Positions 8,296 to 17,585 of a DNA stretch of 64,000 bases are shown here, in pieces. The translations under genes were made by a program, and so were the position numbers. The DNA lies in NCBI GenBank assembly GCA_903839405.1, contig CAIMCD010000046.1, forward strand, positions 1 through 64,000, in the 5' to 3' direction. The stretch is from an uncultured Chlorobiaceae bacterium. GTDB taxonomy: Bacteria; Bacteroidota; Chlorobiia; Chlorobiales; Chlorobiaceae. Each line of letters opens with the position of its first letter. Position 1 is the stretch's first letter. The notes under the pieces were generated by a model. The model searched no databases and was not told where the DNA came from. It saw nothing but the letters and a program-made list of their open reading frames with translations.

Positions 8296-9432
8296 ATGCC
8301 GGGTTATATTTTTGACATCATCCAGCGAGAAATTATTGCCTCCGGAATCACTACTTCCGGAATTTGCTTGTTGCTTGTGATGACCAAGCGATGGCATGGC
8401 AAGCACTCAATGGATACAACGGATGGAGTGCAAAAATTTCATACGCTTCCAACTCCAAGAGTGGGCGGAGTCGCTATATTTTTTGGGCTGGTTGTCGCAT
8501 GGCTGTTGATGCCAGGGTCAGCCGTCCGACTGCTCGGGCCAATGTTGATTGCCGGTTTGCCAGCCTTTACTGCCGGCTTAACGGAAGATATTACGAAAAA
8601 AGTGGGGGTAAAAGAGCGGCTCATAGCCACCATGCTCAGTGGTCTGTTGGCATGGAGGATTACTGGTTACAGCATTAATCATGTTGATATTGCGGCCATA
8701 GACCCGCTTCTGGCCATTCTTCCCGTTTCGGTCTTGTTTACGGTCTTTGCCGTGTCCGGGTTAGCAAATGCTATAAACATTCTTGACGGTTTTAACGGCC
8801 TTGCTTCAGGTACGGCCATGCTCTGCTTTTCTGCGATAGGATTGATTGCCTGGCAGGTGGGGGATCTCCAGTTGGCCGAATTATGTTTGGTGCTGATTGT
8901 TGTGGTCGGAGGATTTCTTTTGATGAATTATCCTTTGGGTAAAATTTTTATGGGTGATGGCGGAGCCTATCTGGTAGGCTTTCTGCTTGCATGGGTAGCT
9001 GTTATGCTGCCGATGCGCAATCCCGGAGTATCGGCTTGGGCATCTCTGCTCATCTGCGGCTATCCGATCAATGAGACACTTTTCAGCATGAGCCGACGCT
9101 TTCTGAACAAAAATAATCCTGGTGCTCCTGACATCCATCATCTTCACAGTTTGATCAAGCTCAAGATTATTCGTCCTCATTTCGGGCAGCTCTCTCCGCA
9201 TATGCGCAATAGCCTGGTCTCGCCCTTTTGCTGGATTTATGCTTTGCTTCTCGCAGGATGTGGTGTACTGCTTCAAGGGAGCAGTGCTTTGCTTATGGCC
9301 GCGTGGGTTGCAAGTTTTATGCTCTATATATTGATTTACTGGTATCTTACCTGTATGAGTGTGCAGCCAACAGATGAGAGTTGCTCGGACTCACCGGAGT
9401 TAGCACAGAAGTTTGTGCGTTCTGAGTCATGA
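8296..9432 (+). CDS. WecA/MraY-family undecaprenyl-phosphate sugar-1-phosphate transferase
   Basis: This 378-residue polytopic membrane protein (about ten hydrophobic segments) starts glycan assembly by moving a HexNAc-1-phosphate from a UDP-sugar to undecaprenyl phosphate. Family motifs are visible: TPRVGG near the N-terminus, ANAINILDGFNGLASG (the N-x2-N-x2-DG-x2-GL loop), KIFMGDGGAYLVGF and a late HHLHSLI. The first Asp-Asp motif is altered to TED in GLTEDITKK, a change at a position usually DD. GAGGAAAG precedes the ATG. It opens the sugar-building half of the locus. Confidence 0.88.
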   Translation: MPGYIFDIIQREIIASGITTSGICLLLVMTKRWHGKHSMDTTDGVQKFHTLPTPRVGGVAIFFGLVVAWLLMPGSAVRLLGPMLIAGLPAFTAGLTEDITKKVGVKERLIATMLSGLLAWRITGYSINHVDIAAIDPLLAILPVSVLFTVFAVSGLANAINILDGFNGLASGTAMLCFSAIGLIAWQVGDLQLAELCLVLIVVVGGFLLMNYPLGKIFMGDGGAYLVGFLLAWVAVMLPMRNPGVSAWASLLICGYPINETLFSMSRRFLNKNNPGAPDIHHLHSLIKLKIIRPHFGQLSPHMRNSLVSPFCWIYALLLAGCGVLLQGSSALLMAAWVASFMLYILIYWYLTCMSVQPTDESCSDSPELAQKFVRSES

Positions 9433-9547
9433 ACCATGCTTTTTTCTCCTCAAAGGTACTCCGAGAGCCCTCCCGGTAACGCCTCAGATTCTTTGACGTT
9501 GATCGGCAACCGTTTTATTTATTTGTTGACAACCAAATTTCGGTTTT

Positions 9548-10612
9548 TTGAAAATACTTGTAACCGGCACAGCCGGCTTTATTGGCTTTCATCTGGCCGA
9601 GCGGCTTCTTGCTCGCGGTGATGAGGTGGTTGGCCTTGATAGTATCAACGATTATTACGATCAACGAGTCAAATATGGACGGTTACAGCTTGCCGGTATC
9701 AGCCGGGATGTGATCAACTATAATATGCTCGTCCCCTCATCCATCCATAAGGCTTACCGTTTCATCAAGCTCAATCTGGAGGATAAGGAGAACCTGGATA
9801 AACTCTTTCGTGAAGAGCGGTTTGATGCTGTCTGTAACCTTGCCGCACAGGCGGGGGTACGTTACTCGATTACCAATCCTGACTCCTATATCAGCTCAAA
9901 CATTATTGGATTTATCAATATCCTTGAGGCTTGCCGCCATAATGGAGTCCATAACCTCTCGTATGCATCGAGTTCATCGGTCTATGGTCTGAACGAAGAG
10001 CTTCCTTTTTCGGTGCATCATAATGTCGATCACCCGATCAGCCTCTATGCCGCGAGCAAGAAATCAAATGAATTGATGGCGCATACCTACAGTCATCTCT
10101 ATGGAATCGCCACAACAGGGTTGCGCTTTTTTACGGTCTATGGTCCCTGGGGACGCCCGGATATGGCCCTCTTTCTGTTTACGAAAGCCGCCCTTGAGGG
10201 GAGAGCGATTGATGTTTTCAATGATGGTAAAATGCAGCGGGATTTTACCTATATCGATGATATTGTAGAGGGGGTTGTACGGGTTATTGATCGTCCGGCA
10301 AAAGCAAATGCTTCATGGTCAGGAACGCGCCCTGATCCCTCATCCTCATCCGCGCCCTACAAGGTGTATAATATCGGCAATAACAATCCGGTGGAGCTCT
10401 TGGAGTTTATCGGAGCCATTGAGCGGGCTTTAGGCAAAACCATTGTCAAAAACTTTCTACCCTTGCAGCCGGGCGATGTTCCTGCAACCTATGCCGATGT
10501 TCAGGCCCTTGTTGAAGATCTTGATTATAAACCAGCAACCTCGGTGCAGGACGGCATTAACCGGTTTATTGCCTGGTATCTTGCATTTTTTTCTGCCGGT
10601 GAGCCGAAATAA
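9548..10612 (+). CDS. UDP-glucuronate 4-epimerase-like NAD-dependent epimerase
   Basis: This 354-residue short-chain dehydrogenase/reductase has the NAD-binding GTAGFIG at 7-13, the SSSVYG active-site serine region and Y-AASK (the Y-x3-K pair). The N-terminal DSINDYYD and the YGPWGRPDMALF segment are typical of UDP-glucuronate 4-epimerases (CapI/LspL type), which make UDP-galacturonate. The start is TTG at 9548: no ATG lies before the Rossmann fold. It is followed by a UDP-sugar dehydrogenase, consistent with supply of acidic sugars. Confidence 0.87.
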   Translation: MKILVTGTAGFIGFHLAERLLARGDEVVGLDSINDYYDQRVKYGRLQLAGISRDVINYNMLVPSSIHKAYRFIKLNLEDKENLDKLFREERFDAVCNLAAQAGVRYSITNPDSYISSNIIGFINILEACRHNGVHNLSYASSSSVYGLNEELPFSVHHNVDHPISLYAASKKSNELMAHTYSHLYGIATTGLRFFTVYGPWGRPDMALFLFTKAALEGRAIDVFNDGKMQRDFTYIDDIVEGVVRVIDRPAKANASWSGTRPDPSSSSAPYKVYNIGNNNPVELLEFIGAIERALGKTIVKNFLPLQPGDVPATYADVQALVEDLDYKPATSVQDGINRFIAWYLAFFSAGEPK

Positions 10613-10623
10613 ATAACGTGAAG

Positions 10624-10705
10624 CACGTGTTGGGCAGCACAAGAGGTTTCACTTTTTTGTTATCCCGCAAAACAACACGTTGCCGATAAAACCTCTTTTC
10701 TTTTT
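10624..10705 (+). terminator. interleaved inverted repeats with T-rich end
   Basis: ACGTGTTG at 10625-10632 is complementary to CAACACGT at 10673-10680, and AAGAGGTTT at 10641-10649 to AAACCTCTT at 10689-10697. The two pairs interleave (A B A' B'), so they are either alternative hairpins or a pseudoknot. The second stem is followed by TTCTTTTT. It lies in the 99-bp gap between the epimerase and the dehydrogenase and could act as a terminator or attenuator. The long loops make the call tentative. Confidence 0.4.
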
Positions 10706-10711
10706 CCATGC

Positions 10712-12010
10712 ATGAATGATATCAAAGTTGCCGTTATTGGCCTTGGATATGTTGGTTTGCCTCTGGCCGCTGAATTTGCCAAAAAGTACCCGGTTGTGGG
10801 TTTCGATGTCAAACCGGGGCGTATAGAGGAGCTGCAGAGAGCCCATGACGCCACGCTTGAGGTCGGCCACCATGAACTCGAGAGCGTGCTTTCCGAGAGC
10901 AATCCCTTTCTGACCGGCTCTGCACCGGCGCTTTTTGTCACCCTTGACACTCTCGATCTTGCAGGAGCCAACTACTATATTGTCACGGTGCCGACTCCGA
11001 CCGACAAGAACAACCGTCCGGTGTTGACTCCGCTGCTTAAGGCAAGTGAGACGATTGGCCGCGTGCTCAAAAAGGGTGATATTGTGATCTATGAATCGAC
11101 CGTGTACCCTGGAGCAACCGAAGATGATTGTGTGCCGGTGCTTGAGCGGGTATCGGGCCTGAAATTCAATCGTGATTTTTTTGCCGGCTACTCTCCCGAA
11201 CGCATTAATCCCGGTGACAAGGAGCATACGGTCAAGCTCATCAAAAAGATCACCTCCGGCTCAACCCCCGAGGCGGCCAAACTGGTTGACGATCTTTACC
11301 GCTCGATTATTACCGCAGGTACGCACCAGGCCTCATCCATCAAAGTTGCTGAAGCGGCCAAGGTCATCGAAAACTCGCAGCGTGACATCAACATTGCCTT
11401 TGTCAATGAACTGGCCATGATTTTCAATCGCATGGGCATTGATACCCATCAGGTACTTGACGCGGCTGCCACAAAATGGAACTTTCTGCCCTTCAAGCCA
11501 GGGCTTGTCGGGGGGCACTGCATCGGTGTTGACCCCTACTATCTTGCCCAGAAAGCTCAGGAGTATGGTTACCATCCGGAAATCATTCTTGCAGGTCGAA
11601 GGCTGAACGACAACATGGGACGGTATGTGGCATCTGAAGTCATCAAGCTCATGATTGCCAAAGATCACAAAATCAAGGGTTCAAAGGTTTTGATGCTTGG
11701 CATCACCTTCAAGGAAAACTGTCCTGATATCCGCAACACCAAGGTGGTCAATATTGTCCATGAACTCCAACAGTATGGAGCTGAAGTAGAGATCTTTGAT
11801 CCTTGGGCTGATCCTGAAGAGGTCAGGCGTGAATACGGGCTCAACTCGCTTTCAAAACTTAACGGAAGCCATTACGAAGCCGTTATTCTTGCGGTTGCAC
11901 ACTCCCAGTTTCAATCGCTCAAAATCCGTGCCCTTTGCTCTGGCCGAAACGGGGTCATCTACGATGTCAAGGGAGTGCTGAAGCGCGAGGATGTTGACGG
12001 GCGGCTCTGA
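10712..12010 (+). CDS. UDP-N-acetylhexosamine 6-dehydrogenase (TviB/WbpO-like)
   Basis: This 432-residue protein belongs to the UDP-glucose/UDP-mannose dehydrogenase family, which oxidises C6 of a UDP-sugar to the uronic acid with two NAD+. The Rossmann motif [10 protein letters not shown] is at 10-19, the central [17 protein letters not shown] helix follows, and the catalytic Cys is in [15 protein letters not shown]. The C-terminal domain has [15 protein letters not shown]. The sequence style resembles TviB/WbpO (UDP-GlcNAc or UDP-GalNAc to the uronate) more than UDP-glucose dehydrogenase, but substrate is inference. ATG at 10712 is the first in-frame start. Confidence 0.9.
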   Translation: MNDIKVAVIGLGYVGLPLAAEFAKKYPVVGFDVKPGRIEELQRAHDATLEVGHHELESVLSESNPFLTGSAPALFVTLDTLDLAGANYYIVTVPTPTDKNNRPVLTPLLKASETIGRVLKKGDIVIYESTVYPGATEDDCVPVLERVSGLKFNRDFFAGYSPERINPGDKEHTVKLIKKITSGSTPEAAKLVDDLYRSIITAGTHQASSIKVAEAAKVIENSQRDINIAFVNELAMIFNRMGIDTHQVLDAAATKWNFLPFKPGLVGGHCIGVDPYYLAQKAQEYGYHPEIILAGRRLNDNMGRYVASEVIKLMIAKDHKIKGSKVLMLGITFKENCPDIRNTKVVNIVHELQQYGAEVEIFDPWADPEEVRREYGLNSLSKLNGSHYEAVILAVAHSQFQSLKIRALCSGRNGVIYDVKGVLKREDVDGRL

Positions 12011-12077
12011 AAAATAGTTGACCTATTAGTCTAACTGCCTTTAATTAAGGCTAATAACCTAAAATACACGTTATTGT

Positions 12078-12683
12078 ATGCAGATAAAAATACAAGAGTA
12101 CACCAATAAGCTCTTACATTCGCTGAAACCTGAAACGATGAGCCGTATTTCGTTGCTCGGGATTGCACTGCTTGATGCCTGGCGTGAAGGTCACAGCATT
12201 TATCTCTGCGGTAATGGTGGCAGTGCAGGTAATGCCATCCATCTTGCCAATGATTTTATTTATGGTGTTGGAGTCAGAAACGGTGGCGGCTTGCGGGTTG
12301 AGGCTTTGAGTGCTAATCCTGCCGTTATTACTTGTCTGGCAAATGATACCGGCTATGATAATATTTTTTCCGAACAACTGAAGGTCAAGGCAAAGCCGGG
12401 AGATGTGCTTATTGTGTTGTCGGGCAGCGGTAATTCGCCTAATGTGGTCAAGGCACTTGAGACCGGTAACCGTCTTGGTATAAAGACGTTTGCCATTCTT
12501 GGCTTTTCAGGAGGACAGTGTAAAACGCTTGCTCAGTACCCGATTCATTTTGAAATTGATGACATGCAGATTGCGGAAGACCTTCAGCTTATTGTTGGTC
12601 ATATCTGTATGCAGTGGCTTTGTGAGCAGGAAGTTTCCTTTTATCAAAATAATGCAGTGTTAAGGACCGATAATGGCAGATAA
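12078..12683 (+). CDS. SIS-domain phosphosugar isomerase (GmhA-like)
   Basis: This 201-residue protein is an SIS-domain sugar isomerase most like GmhA, which converts sedoheptulose 7-phosphate to D-glycero-D-manno-heptose 7-phosphate. Visible motifs are LCGNGGSAGNAIHLANDF (phosphosugar site) and VLIVLSGSGNSPNV. Its stop overlaps the start of the next radical SAM gene by 11 bases, showing an operon. A permuted HldE-like protein (24138) and an HddC-like nucleotidyltransferase (25571) in the same locus would supply later heptose steps, and the split transketolase (17582-18855) could supply sedoheptulose phosphate; that chain is inference. Confidence 0.85.
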   Translation: MQIKIQEYTNKLLHSLKPETMSRISLLGIALLDAWREGHSIYLCGNGGSAGNAIHLANDFIYGVGVRNGGGLRVEALSANPAVITCLANDTGYDNIFSEQLKVKAKPGDVLIVLSGSGNSPNVVKALETGNRLGIKTFAILGFSGGQCKTLAQYPIHFEIDDMQIAEDLQLIVGHICMQWLCEQEVSFYQNNAVLRTDNGR

Positions 12684-13776
12684 ATACAGGATTGACAGCC
12701 ATAAATTGATTTATCACCCCCGGCGTGTTGCTGAATTTCTGGATGGATCAGATAATTGGGAGACAGCCCGGGAGATCTATCCTATCTATGTTGAGCTTTC
12801 TCCAATGGGTACGTGCAATCATCGTTGTATTTTTTGCGCCTATGATTATATCGGTTATGAGCCATCCGCGATGGAGGGCCCGGCTCTGATTGCGCTGCTT
12901 CGTGAAATGGGGGAGCTTGGAGTTAAAAGTGTTCATCTTGCGGGTGAGGGTGAACCCCTGCTGCACAAACAGATTGTTGAGGCAATTAATGCGGGCCATG
13001 AAGCGGGCCTTGAATTCGGTATTACCACCAACGGGACGGTAATCAATGACCGTTTCATACAGGAAGCCCTCGCTCAGGTGACCTGGATGAAAGTATCCAT
13101 GAACGCTGGAACGGCTGCAACCTATTCACAGATACATCGTTGCAAGGAAGGCGATTTTAACAAGGCTGTCACCAACCTGACTCGCGCGGTTGCGTTTAAA
13201 CGGCAGCACGCTCTCGCAACAACGATTGGCGCGCAGGCATTGCTGCTGCCTGAAAATGCCGAAGAGCTTGAGACTCTGGCAAAGCTTTGCCGTGATGAAA
13301 TAGGCCTTGACTACCTGGTTATCAAGCCCTATTCTCAGCACTATTCAAGCAATACGCATCTTTACGAAACGCTGGATTACAATGATTATCTCTATCTGGA
13401 AGAGTTGCTTACGGCTTATTCCACCAGCGATTTCCAGGTTATTTTCCGCGCAAAGAGCATGAAAAAGTATGCTCAGCCTATTACGGAACGCTATGCTACC
13501 TGCTATTCGACCCCCTTTTTTCAAGCTCACATCATGACCTCCGGCGAGTTGTACTCCTGTCCTTCGTTTTTAAAGGATGAGCGTTTTCTTCTGGGCAATG
13601 TTTTTGAGAGCAGTTTCAAGGAGGTCTGGCAGAGTGAAAAGCGGAAGGCAAATATTGAATACGTCCGGCACGGTCTCGATATTTCCGAGTGTCGACACAA
13701 CTGCCATATGGACCAGATCAATGTATACCTGTCAGACTTGATGGAGAGCAGGGTACCCCATGTCAATTTTATATAA
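12673..13776 (+). CDS. radical SAM/SPASM-domain protein A of the heptose-like module
   Basis: This 367-residue protein has the radical SAM cluster motif at C48, C52 and C55 (CNHRCIFC) preceded by VELSP-GT, a GEGEPLL SAM-binding segment, and a Cys-rich C-terminal SPASM-like region (C in SGELYSCPSF, then SECRHNC). Radical SAM/SPASM enzymes usually modify peptides, but this one sits among sugar genes (SIS isomerase before, epimerase after), as do relatives in polysaccharide loci. Substrate unknown: a phosphosugar or nucleotide sugar is as plausible as a peptide. It shares no close C-terminal signature with the 53-60 kb group. Confidence 0.82.
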   Translation: MADKYRIDSHKLIYHPRRVAEFLDGSDNWETAREIYPIYVELSPMGTCNHRCIFCAYDYIGYEPSAMEGPALIALLREMGELGVKSVHLAGEGEPLLHKQIVEAINAGHEAGLEFGITTNGTVINDRFIQEALAQVTWMKVSMNAGTAATYSQIHRCKEGDFNKAVTNLTRAVAFKRQHALATTIGAQALLLPENAEELETLAKLCRDEIGLDYLVIKPYSQHYSSNTHLYETLDYNDYLYLEELLTAYSTSDFQVIFRAKSMKKYAQPITERYATCYSTPFFQAHIMTSGELYSCPSFLKDERFLLGNVFESSFKEVWQSEKRKANIEYVRHGLDISECRHNCHMDQINVYLSDLMESRVPHVNFI

Positions 13777-13789
13777 ATAAAGTCACACC

Positions 13790-14785
13790 ATGAAGACACT
13801 TGTAACCGGAGGAGCTGGTTTTATAGGAAGTCATCTCGTTGAGCGCCTGCTTAAGGATGGCCACGAGGTGGTTGTTCTGGATAATTACTCTACAGGCCGT
13901 ATTGAAAATCTCAGCCACCTTATTGAGAATCCGAAGCTCACGGTGCACGAAATTGACATTAATGACCACGCAGGGATTCTTCCTCTTTTTAAGGATGTTG
14001 CTTGGGTTTTCCATATTGCGGCACTTGCCGACATTGTGCCCTCTATCCAGCATCCGGTGCCCTATCACCGGGCAAATGTAGACGGTACGGTTTCCGTGCT
14101 TGAAGCCGCGCGTGCTGCAGGGGTCAAGCGTCTGGTCTATGCTGCCTCCTCATCCTGTTACGGTATTCCTGACGAATACCCTACCGCCGAAACCGCCGAA
14201 ATGCGTCCTCAATATCCTTACGCATTAACCAAACGGATTGGAGAAGAGTGTGTTATGCACTGGAATCAGGTGTATGGTTTGCCGACGGTATCTCTTCGCA
14301 TGTTCAATGTTTATGGGCCCCGTTCACGTACATCGGGTACCTATGGCGCCGTGTTTGGAGTCTTTCTTGCCCAGAAACTGGCCGGTGCGCCCTTCACGGT
14401 GGTTGGCGATGGCACCCAGACTCGTGATTTTACCTATGTTACCGATGTGGCAGATGCCTATGTTTGCGCAGCACAATCGGAGCTGAGCGGCGTCACTCTC
14501 AATGTTGGTTCAGGCAATACCTATAGTGTCAACCGGCTGGTTGAACTGCTTGAAGGTCCGGTTACCTATATCCCGAAGCGTCCGGGCGAGCCGGACTGTA
14601 CCTTTGCCGATGTTAGCCGTATTCAAACGTTGCTTGGCTGGAAAGCGCAGGTCAGCTTTGAAGATGGAGTAGCAAAGATGCTGGAGCATATCGACTACTG
14701 GCGTGAGGCTCCGGTATGGTCGGTCGAGAAGATTTCAGAAGCAACAAAGGACTGGTTCACCTATCTGGGAAAGAGCGGCGAGTGA
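13790..14785 (+). CDS. NAD-dependent sugar-nucleotide epimerase (GalE-like)
   Basis: This 331-residue extended short-chain dehydrogenase has GGAGFIG at 7-13, the Ser-containing ASSSCYG segment, and YPYALTK with the Y-x3-K pair, then FNVYGPRSR. The SSSCYG form is that of 4-epimerases, not the T-D-E form of 4,6-dehydratases, so I read it as a UDP-glucose/UDP-GlcNAc 4-epimerase-type enzyme. It is embedded between two radical SAM genes, 13 bases after the first, suggesting its sugar is the substrate or product of that module. Confidence 0.86.
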   Translation: MKTLVTGGAGFIGSHLVERLLKDGHEVVVLDNYSTGRIENLSHLIENPKLTVHEIDINDHAGILPLFKDVAWVFHIAALADIVPSIQHPVPYHRANVDGTVSVLEAARAAGVKRLVYAASSSCYGIPDEYPTAETAEMRPQYPYALTKRIGEECVMHWNQVYGLPTVSLRMFNVYGPRSRTSGTYGAVFGVFLAQKLAGAPFTVVGDGTQTRDFTYVTDVADAYVCAAQSELSGVTLNVGSGNTYSVNRLVELLEGPVTYIPKRPGEPDCTFADVSRIQTLLGWKAQVSFEDGVAKMLEHIDYWREAPVWSVEKISEATKDWFTYLGKSGE

Positions 14786-14846
14786 GTTTTGCTATCGCAG
14801 GAATGATTGAAGGGAAAAAAAGTTTTGAAAGTTTGAATAAACACTG

Positions 14847-15911
14847 ATGTCAAAATATTATAGCGCTCTCAAGTTTCTTCGCTTTTCCGATTCTCTTGAC
14901 GCCCTCGCTGACGGGCGTGTTGTTGCTCCTGTCCACATACGGGTCAAGCCGACCAATCATTGCAATCACCGCTGCTGGTATTGCTGCTATCGAACGAGCG
15001 ACCTGGCACTCGGCGAAGAGATGCGCGAACAGGACAGCATTCCTGCGGAAAAGATGATGGAACTGGCTCATGAGTTTGTGGAGATGGGGGTCAAGGCCGT
15101 GACCTTCAGTGGTGGTGGTGAGCCGCTTCTCTATAAAGCGCTCCCTGAAGTGATTGATATTCTTGCCGCAGGTGGTATTCGCATTGCGGCTTTGACCAAC
15201 GGCTCCAATCTTAAAGGAAGAGTTGCCGATTGTTTCGCAGAGCACGGGACATGGATACGGGTTTCAATGGATGCCTGGGATGATGCAAGCTACGAAAAAA
15301 GCCGGGGCGCGAAGCCTCACGACTTTTCTCAGTTGATTGAAAACATCCGTGCCTTTACGGCCCGCGATACCCGGTGTGTGCTTGGGGTGAGCTTTATTGT
15401 CGGGCACGATAACCATCAGCATATTGCAGAACTCTGCACCCTGCTCAAGGAGTGCGGCGTCAATCATGTTAAAATATCCGGAGCCGTTGTCAGCAATAAT
15501 GCCGCGGGCAATAATGCCTACCATAGTTCGATCAAGGATGAAGTTGCCCGGCAGATAACGCTTGCCAAGGAGATCTCAAGCGAAACATTCTCTATTCTCA
15601 ATCACTACCATGAGCTTGAGGATCTTTTTGAAAAGCACTATCATACCTGCCCGTTTCTCGGCTTTCTTACCGTAATTGGAGCTGATCAGCATGTCTATAC
15701 CTGTCAGGACAAGGCCTATACGGAATCCGGCAGGATGGGTTCCCTTGTCGGGAGAACCTTCCGGGATTACTGGTTTTCCGATGAAAACAGGCGGTTTATG
15801 CACTCCTTCGATCCCTCCCGGGAGTGTACTCACCACTGTGTTGCCCATGCCAAAAATCTTGCAATCCTTGAATATCTGACTCTTGATAAAGAACACTCCT
15901 ATTTTGTTTAG
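14847..15911 (+). CDS. radical SAM/SPASM-domain protein B of the heptose-like module
   Basis: This 354-residue protein has the cluster-binding cysteines C39, C43 and C46 (CNHRCWYC, with an extra Cys at 47), FSGGGEPLL as the SAM-contact segment and a C-terminal Cys set (YTCQDKAY, then RECTHHC). It is a second, clearly different radical SAM protein in the same module as 12673. The target is unknown. Its neighbours are an epimerase before and a HAD-kinase fusion 15 bases after, so involvement in an unusual sugar (radical dehydration, epimerisation or methylation) is a reasonable guess. Confidence 0.82.
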   Translation: MSKYYSALKFLRFSDSLDALADGRVVAPVHIRVKPTNHCNHRCWYCCYRTSDLALGEEMREQDSIPAEKMMELAHEFVEMGVKAVTFSGGGEPLLYKALPEVIDILAAGGIRIAALTNGSNLKGRVADCFAEHGTWIRVSMDAWDDASYEKSRGAKPHDFSQLIENIRAFTARDTRCVLGVSFIVGHDNHQHIAELCTLLKECGVNHVKISGAVVSNNAAGNNAYHSSIKDEVARQITLAKEISSETFSILNHYHELEDLFEKHYHTCPFLGFLTVIGADQHVYTCQDKAYTESGRMGSLVGRTFRDYWFSDENRRFMHSFDPSRECTHHCVAHAKNLAILEYLTLDKEHSYFV

Positions 15912-15926
15912 CAGGAGCTTGTTGTT

Positions 15927-17585
15927 ATGAAAATCGGCATTGATTTTGACAATACGATTGCCCGCTATGACTCCTCATTTCGTCGTACTGCGATAGCAAC
16001 CCAACTGATCACCGAAGAGTGGGGAGGACGGAGTAAAACCGAGTTACGGAATTATTTGCGCACCCTTCCTGACGGGGAGCAGTTATGGATGAAGCTCCAG
16101 GGGCAGGTCTACGGCAAATTCATGCACCAGGCTGAGATCATGCCGGGATTTCTTGAATTTCTGCTCAAATGCCGGTTGCGGGGTCACCAGGTATTTATCG
16201 TTAGTCACAAAACGGAATTTGGTCACTTTGATACCGAGCAAACCTCCTTGCGCGTGGAGGCCATGAAGTGGATGGAGTCAAAGCGGTTCTTTGACTCCAA
16301 TTTTTTTGGTATGCAAAGAGAGCATCTCTTCTTTGCCGATACCCGCGAAGAGAAGGTTGCCCGAATCGCGGAATTGGCATGTGACTGCTTTATTGATGAT
16401 TTGCCGGAAGTCTTTGCTGAAAAAACATTTCCGGAGAGCGTTAAAAAAGTGCTCTATGGCAATTACCGGCCGGATGAGGTCATGGAGTCAGTTACCGCGT
16501 TTAGCAGTTGGGAGGAGATCTCGCAGCATCTGCTGGGTTCCTCTTCAGGTGAAGAAGAGAGAGTTCTGGTGGAACTCATGACCGGTATTCGGCTGGAGGC
16601 TCTGGAAAAAGTAAGTGGCCGGGGCAACAGCCGGATCTATAAACTAACCTCGAAAGAGGGTCAATCCTTGGCATTGAAGATCTATCCGGGAGGTGATGCT
16701 GCCGGTCGATCCCGTCTCGGCACCGAGTACCATGCGATTGAATTTTTACGCGCCCAAGGTTTTGATGCTACGCCGGAGGTGGTCTCAATGGATGAAAATG
16801 GTCATTTCGGACTCTATTCCTGGGTTGATGGCTCTCAGGTCGATGCTGCAGATCCGAACGCTCTCGGTCAGGCCGTTGGTTTTATCTCCCGGCTGCATGA
16901 AATATCAAGGGCGGAGGTGCATAAGCCGAGCGGATTGGCCTCGGAAGCGTGTCTTTCTGCCGCCGAATTGATACGGCAGGTTGACCTGCGCCTGCAGCGG
17001 CTTCAGGGTGTTTCCGCTCACTATCCGGAACTCCAGGAGTTCCTTGAAAGAGCGTTTCTTCCGCTCTGGCAGGACTTAATCGTATACGCAAAAGAGGAGT
17101 GGCCGGAATCTTCTCGAACAAGCGATCTTAGAGAGCGTTATCGGATTCTCAGTCCATCGGACTTCGGATTTCACAACGCTCTTCGGGCCAACGGCAAGCT
17201 GATATTTATTGATTTCGAATATTTCGGCTGGGATGATCCGGTCAAACTCACGGCTGATTTTCTCTGGCATCCGGCGATGCAACTGGAGCCTGGAGTTGCT
17301 TCCGGGTGGGAGGAGGCCATGCTCCGGCTTTTTGCGGATGATCCTGATTTTGCCGCTCGGTTGCGGGTTGCCATGCCGCTCTATGGGATGCGGTGGATTA
17401 TGATACTCTTGAACGAATTTCTTCCGGGTATTGCCCGACGCCGCCATTTGGCCAGTGGGGTTGAACGATACGACGGCGCGGAAGCGCAACGTCTGCAATT
17501 ACAAAAGGCTCTCTGCTACCGAGACCGGGTTACAAAAATTTATGCGAATGCAGCTCTTTTCGCTGATCAAAACAAGCACATATGA
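15927..17585 (+). CDS. HAD-like phosphatase fused to an APH-fold kinase
   Basis: This 552-residue protein has two parts. Residues 1-205 look like a HAD hydrolase: GIDFDNTIARYD at 3-14 carries the DxD nucleophile motif, and DCFIDDLPEVF supplies the later acidic motif. Residues about 220-530 look like an aminoglycoside-phosphotransferase/choline-kinase fold: GRGNSRIYKL (loop), LALKIYPGG (Lys), SPSDFGFHNAL in place of the usual HGDLHxxN, and IDFEYFGWDDP (metal Asp). A phosphatase and a small-molecule kinase on one chain suggests phosphate relocation on a sugar. The gene ends overlapping the next start by 4 bases. Not an antibiotic-resistance gene by context. Confidence 0.76.
   Translation: MKIGIDFDNTIARYDSSFRRTAIATQLITEEWGGRSKTELRNYLRTLPDGEQLWMKLQGQVYGKFMHQAEIMPGFLEFLLKCRLRGHQVFIVSHKTEFGHFDTEQTSLRVEAMKWMESKRFFDSNFFGMQREHLFFADTREEKVARIAELACDCFIDDLPEVFAEKTFPESVKKVLYGNYRPDEVMESVTAFSSWEEISQHLLGSSSGEEERVLVELMTGIRLEALEKVSGRGNSRIYKLTSKEGQSLALKIYPGGDAAGRSRLGTEYHAIEFLRAQGFDATPEVVSMDENGHFGLYSWVDGSQVDAADPNALGQAVGFISRLHEISRAEVHKPSGLASEACLSAAELIRQVDLRLQRLQGVSAHYPELQEFLERAFLPLWQDLIVYAKEEWPESSRTSDLRERYRILSPSDFGFHNALRANGKLIFIDFEYFGWDDPVKLTADFLWHPAMQLEPGVASGWEEAMLRLFADDPDFAARLRVAMPLYGMRWIMILLNEFLPGIARRRHLASGVERYDGAEAQRLQLQKALCYRDRVTKIYANAALFADQNKHI

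Noticed and set aside
9548..14785. One of the two epimerase-type short-chain dehydrogenases could be LegB
   Set aside because: Both have SSSVYG or SSSCYG active-site segments of epimerases and lack the T-D-E of 4,6-dehydratases.
15927..17585. Aminoglycoside resistance gene
   Set aside because: The kinase domain is fused to a HAD domain, has an altered Brenner motif and lies in a sugar operon; no resistance context.
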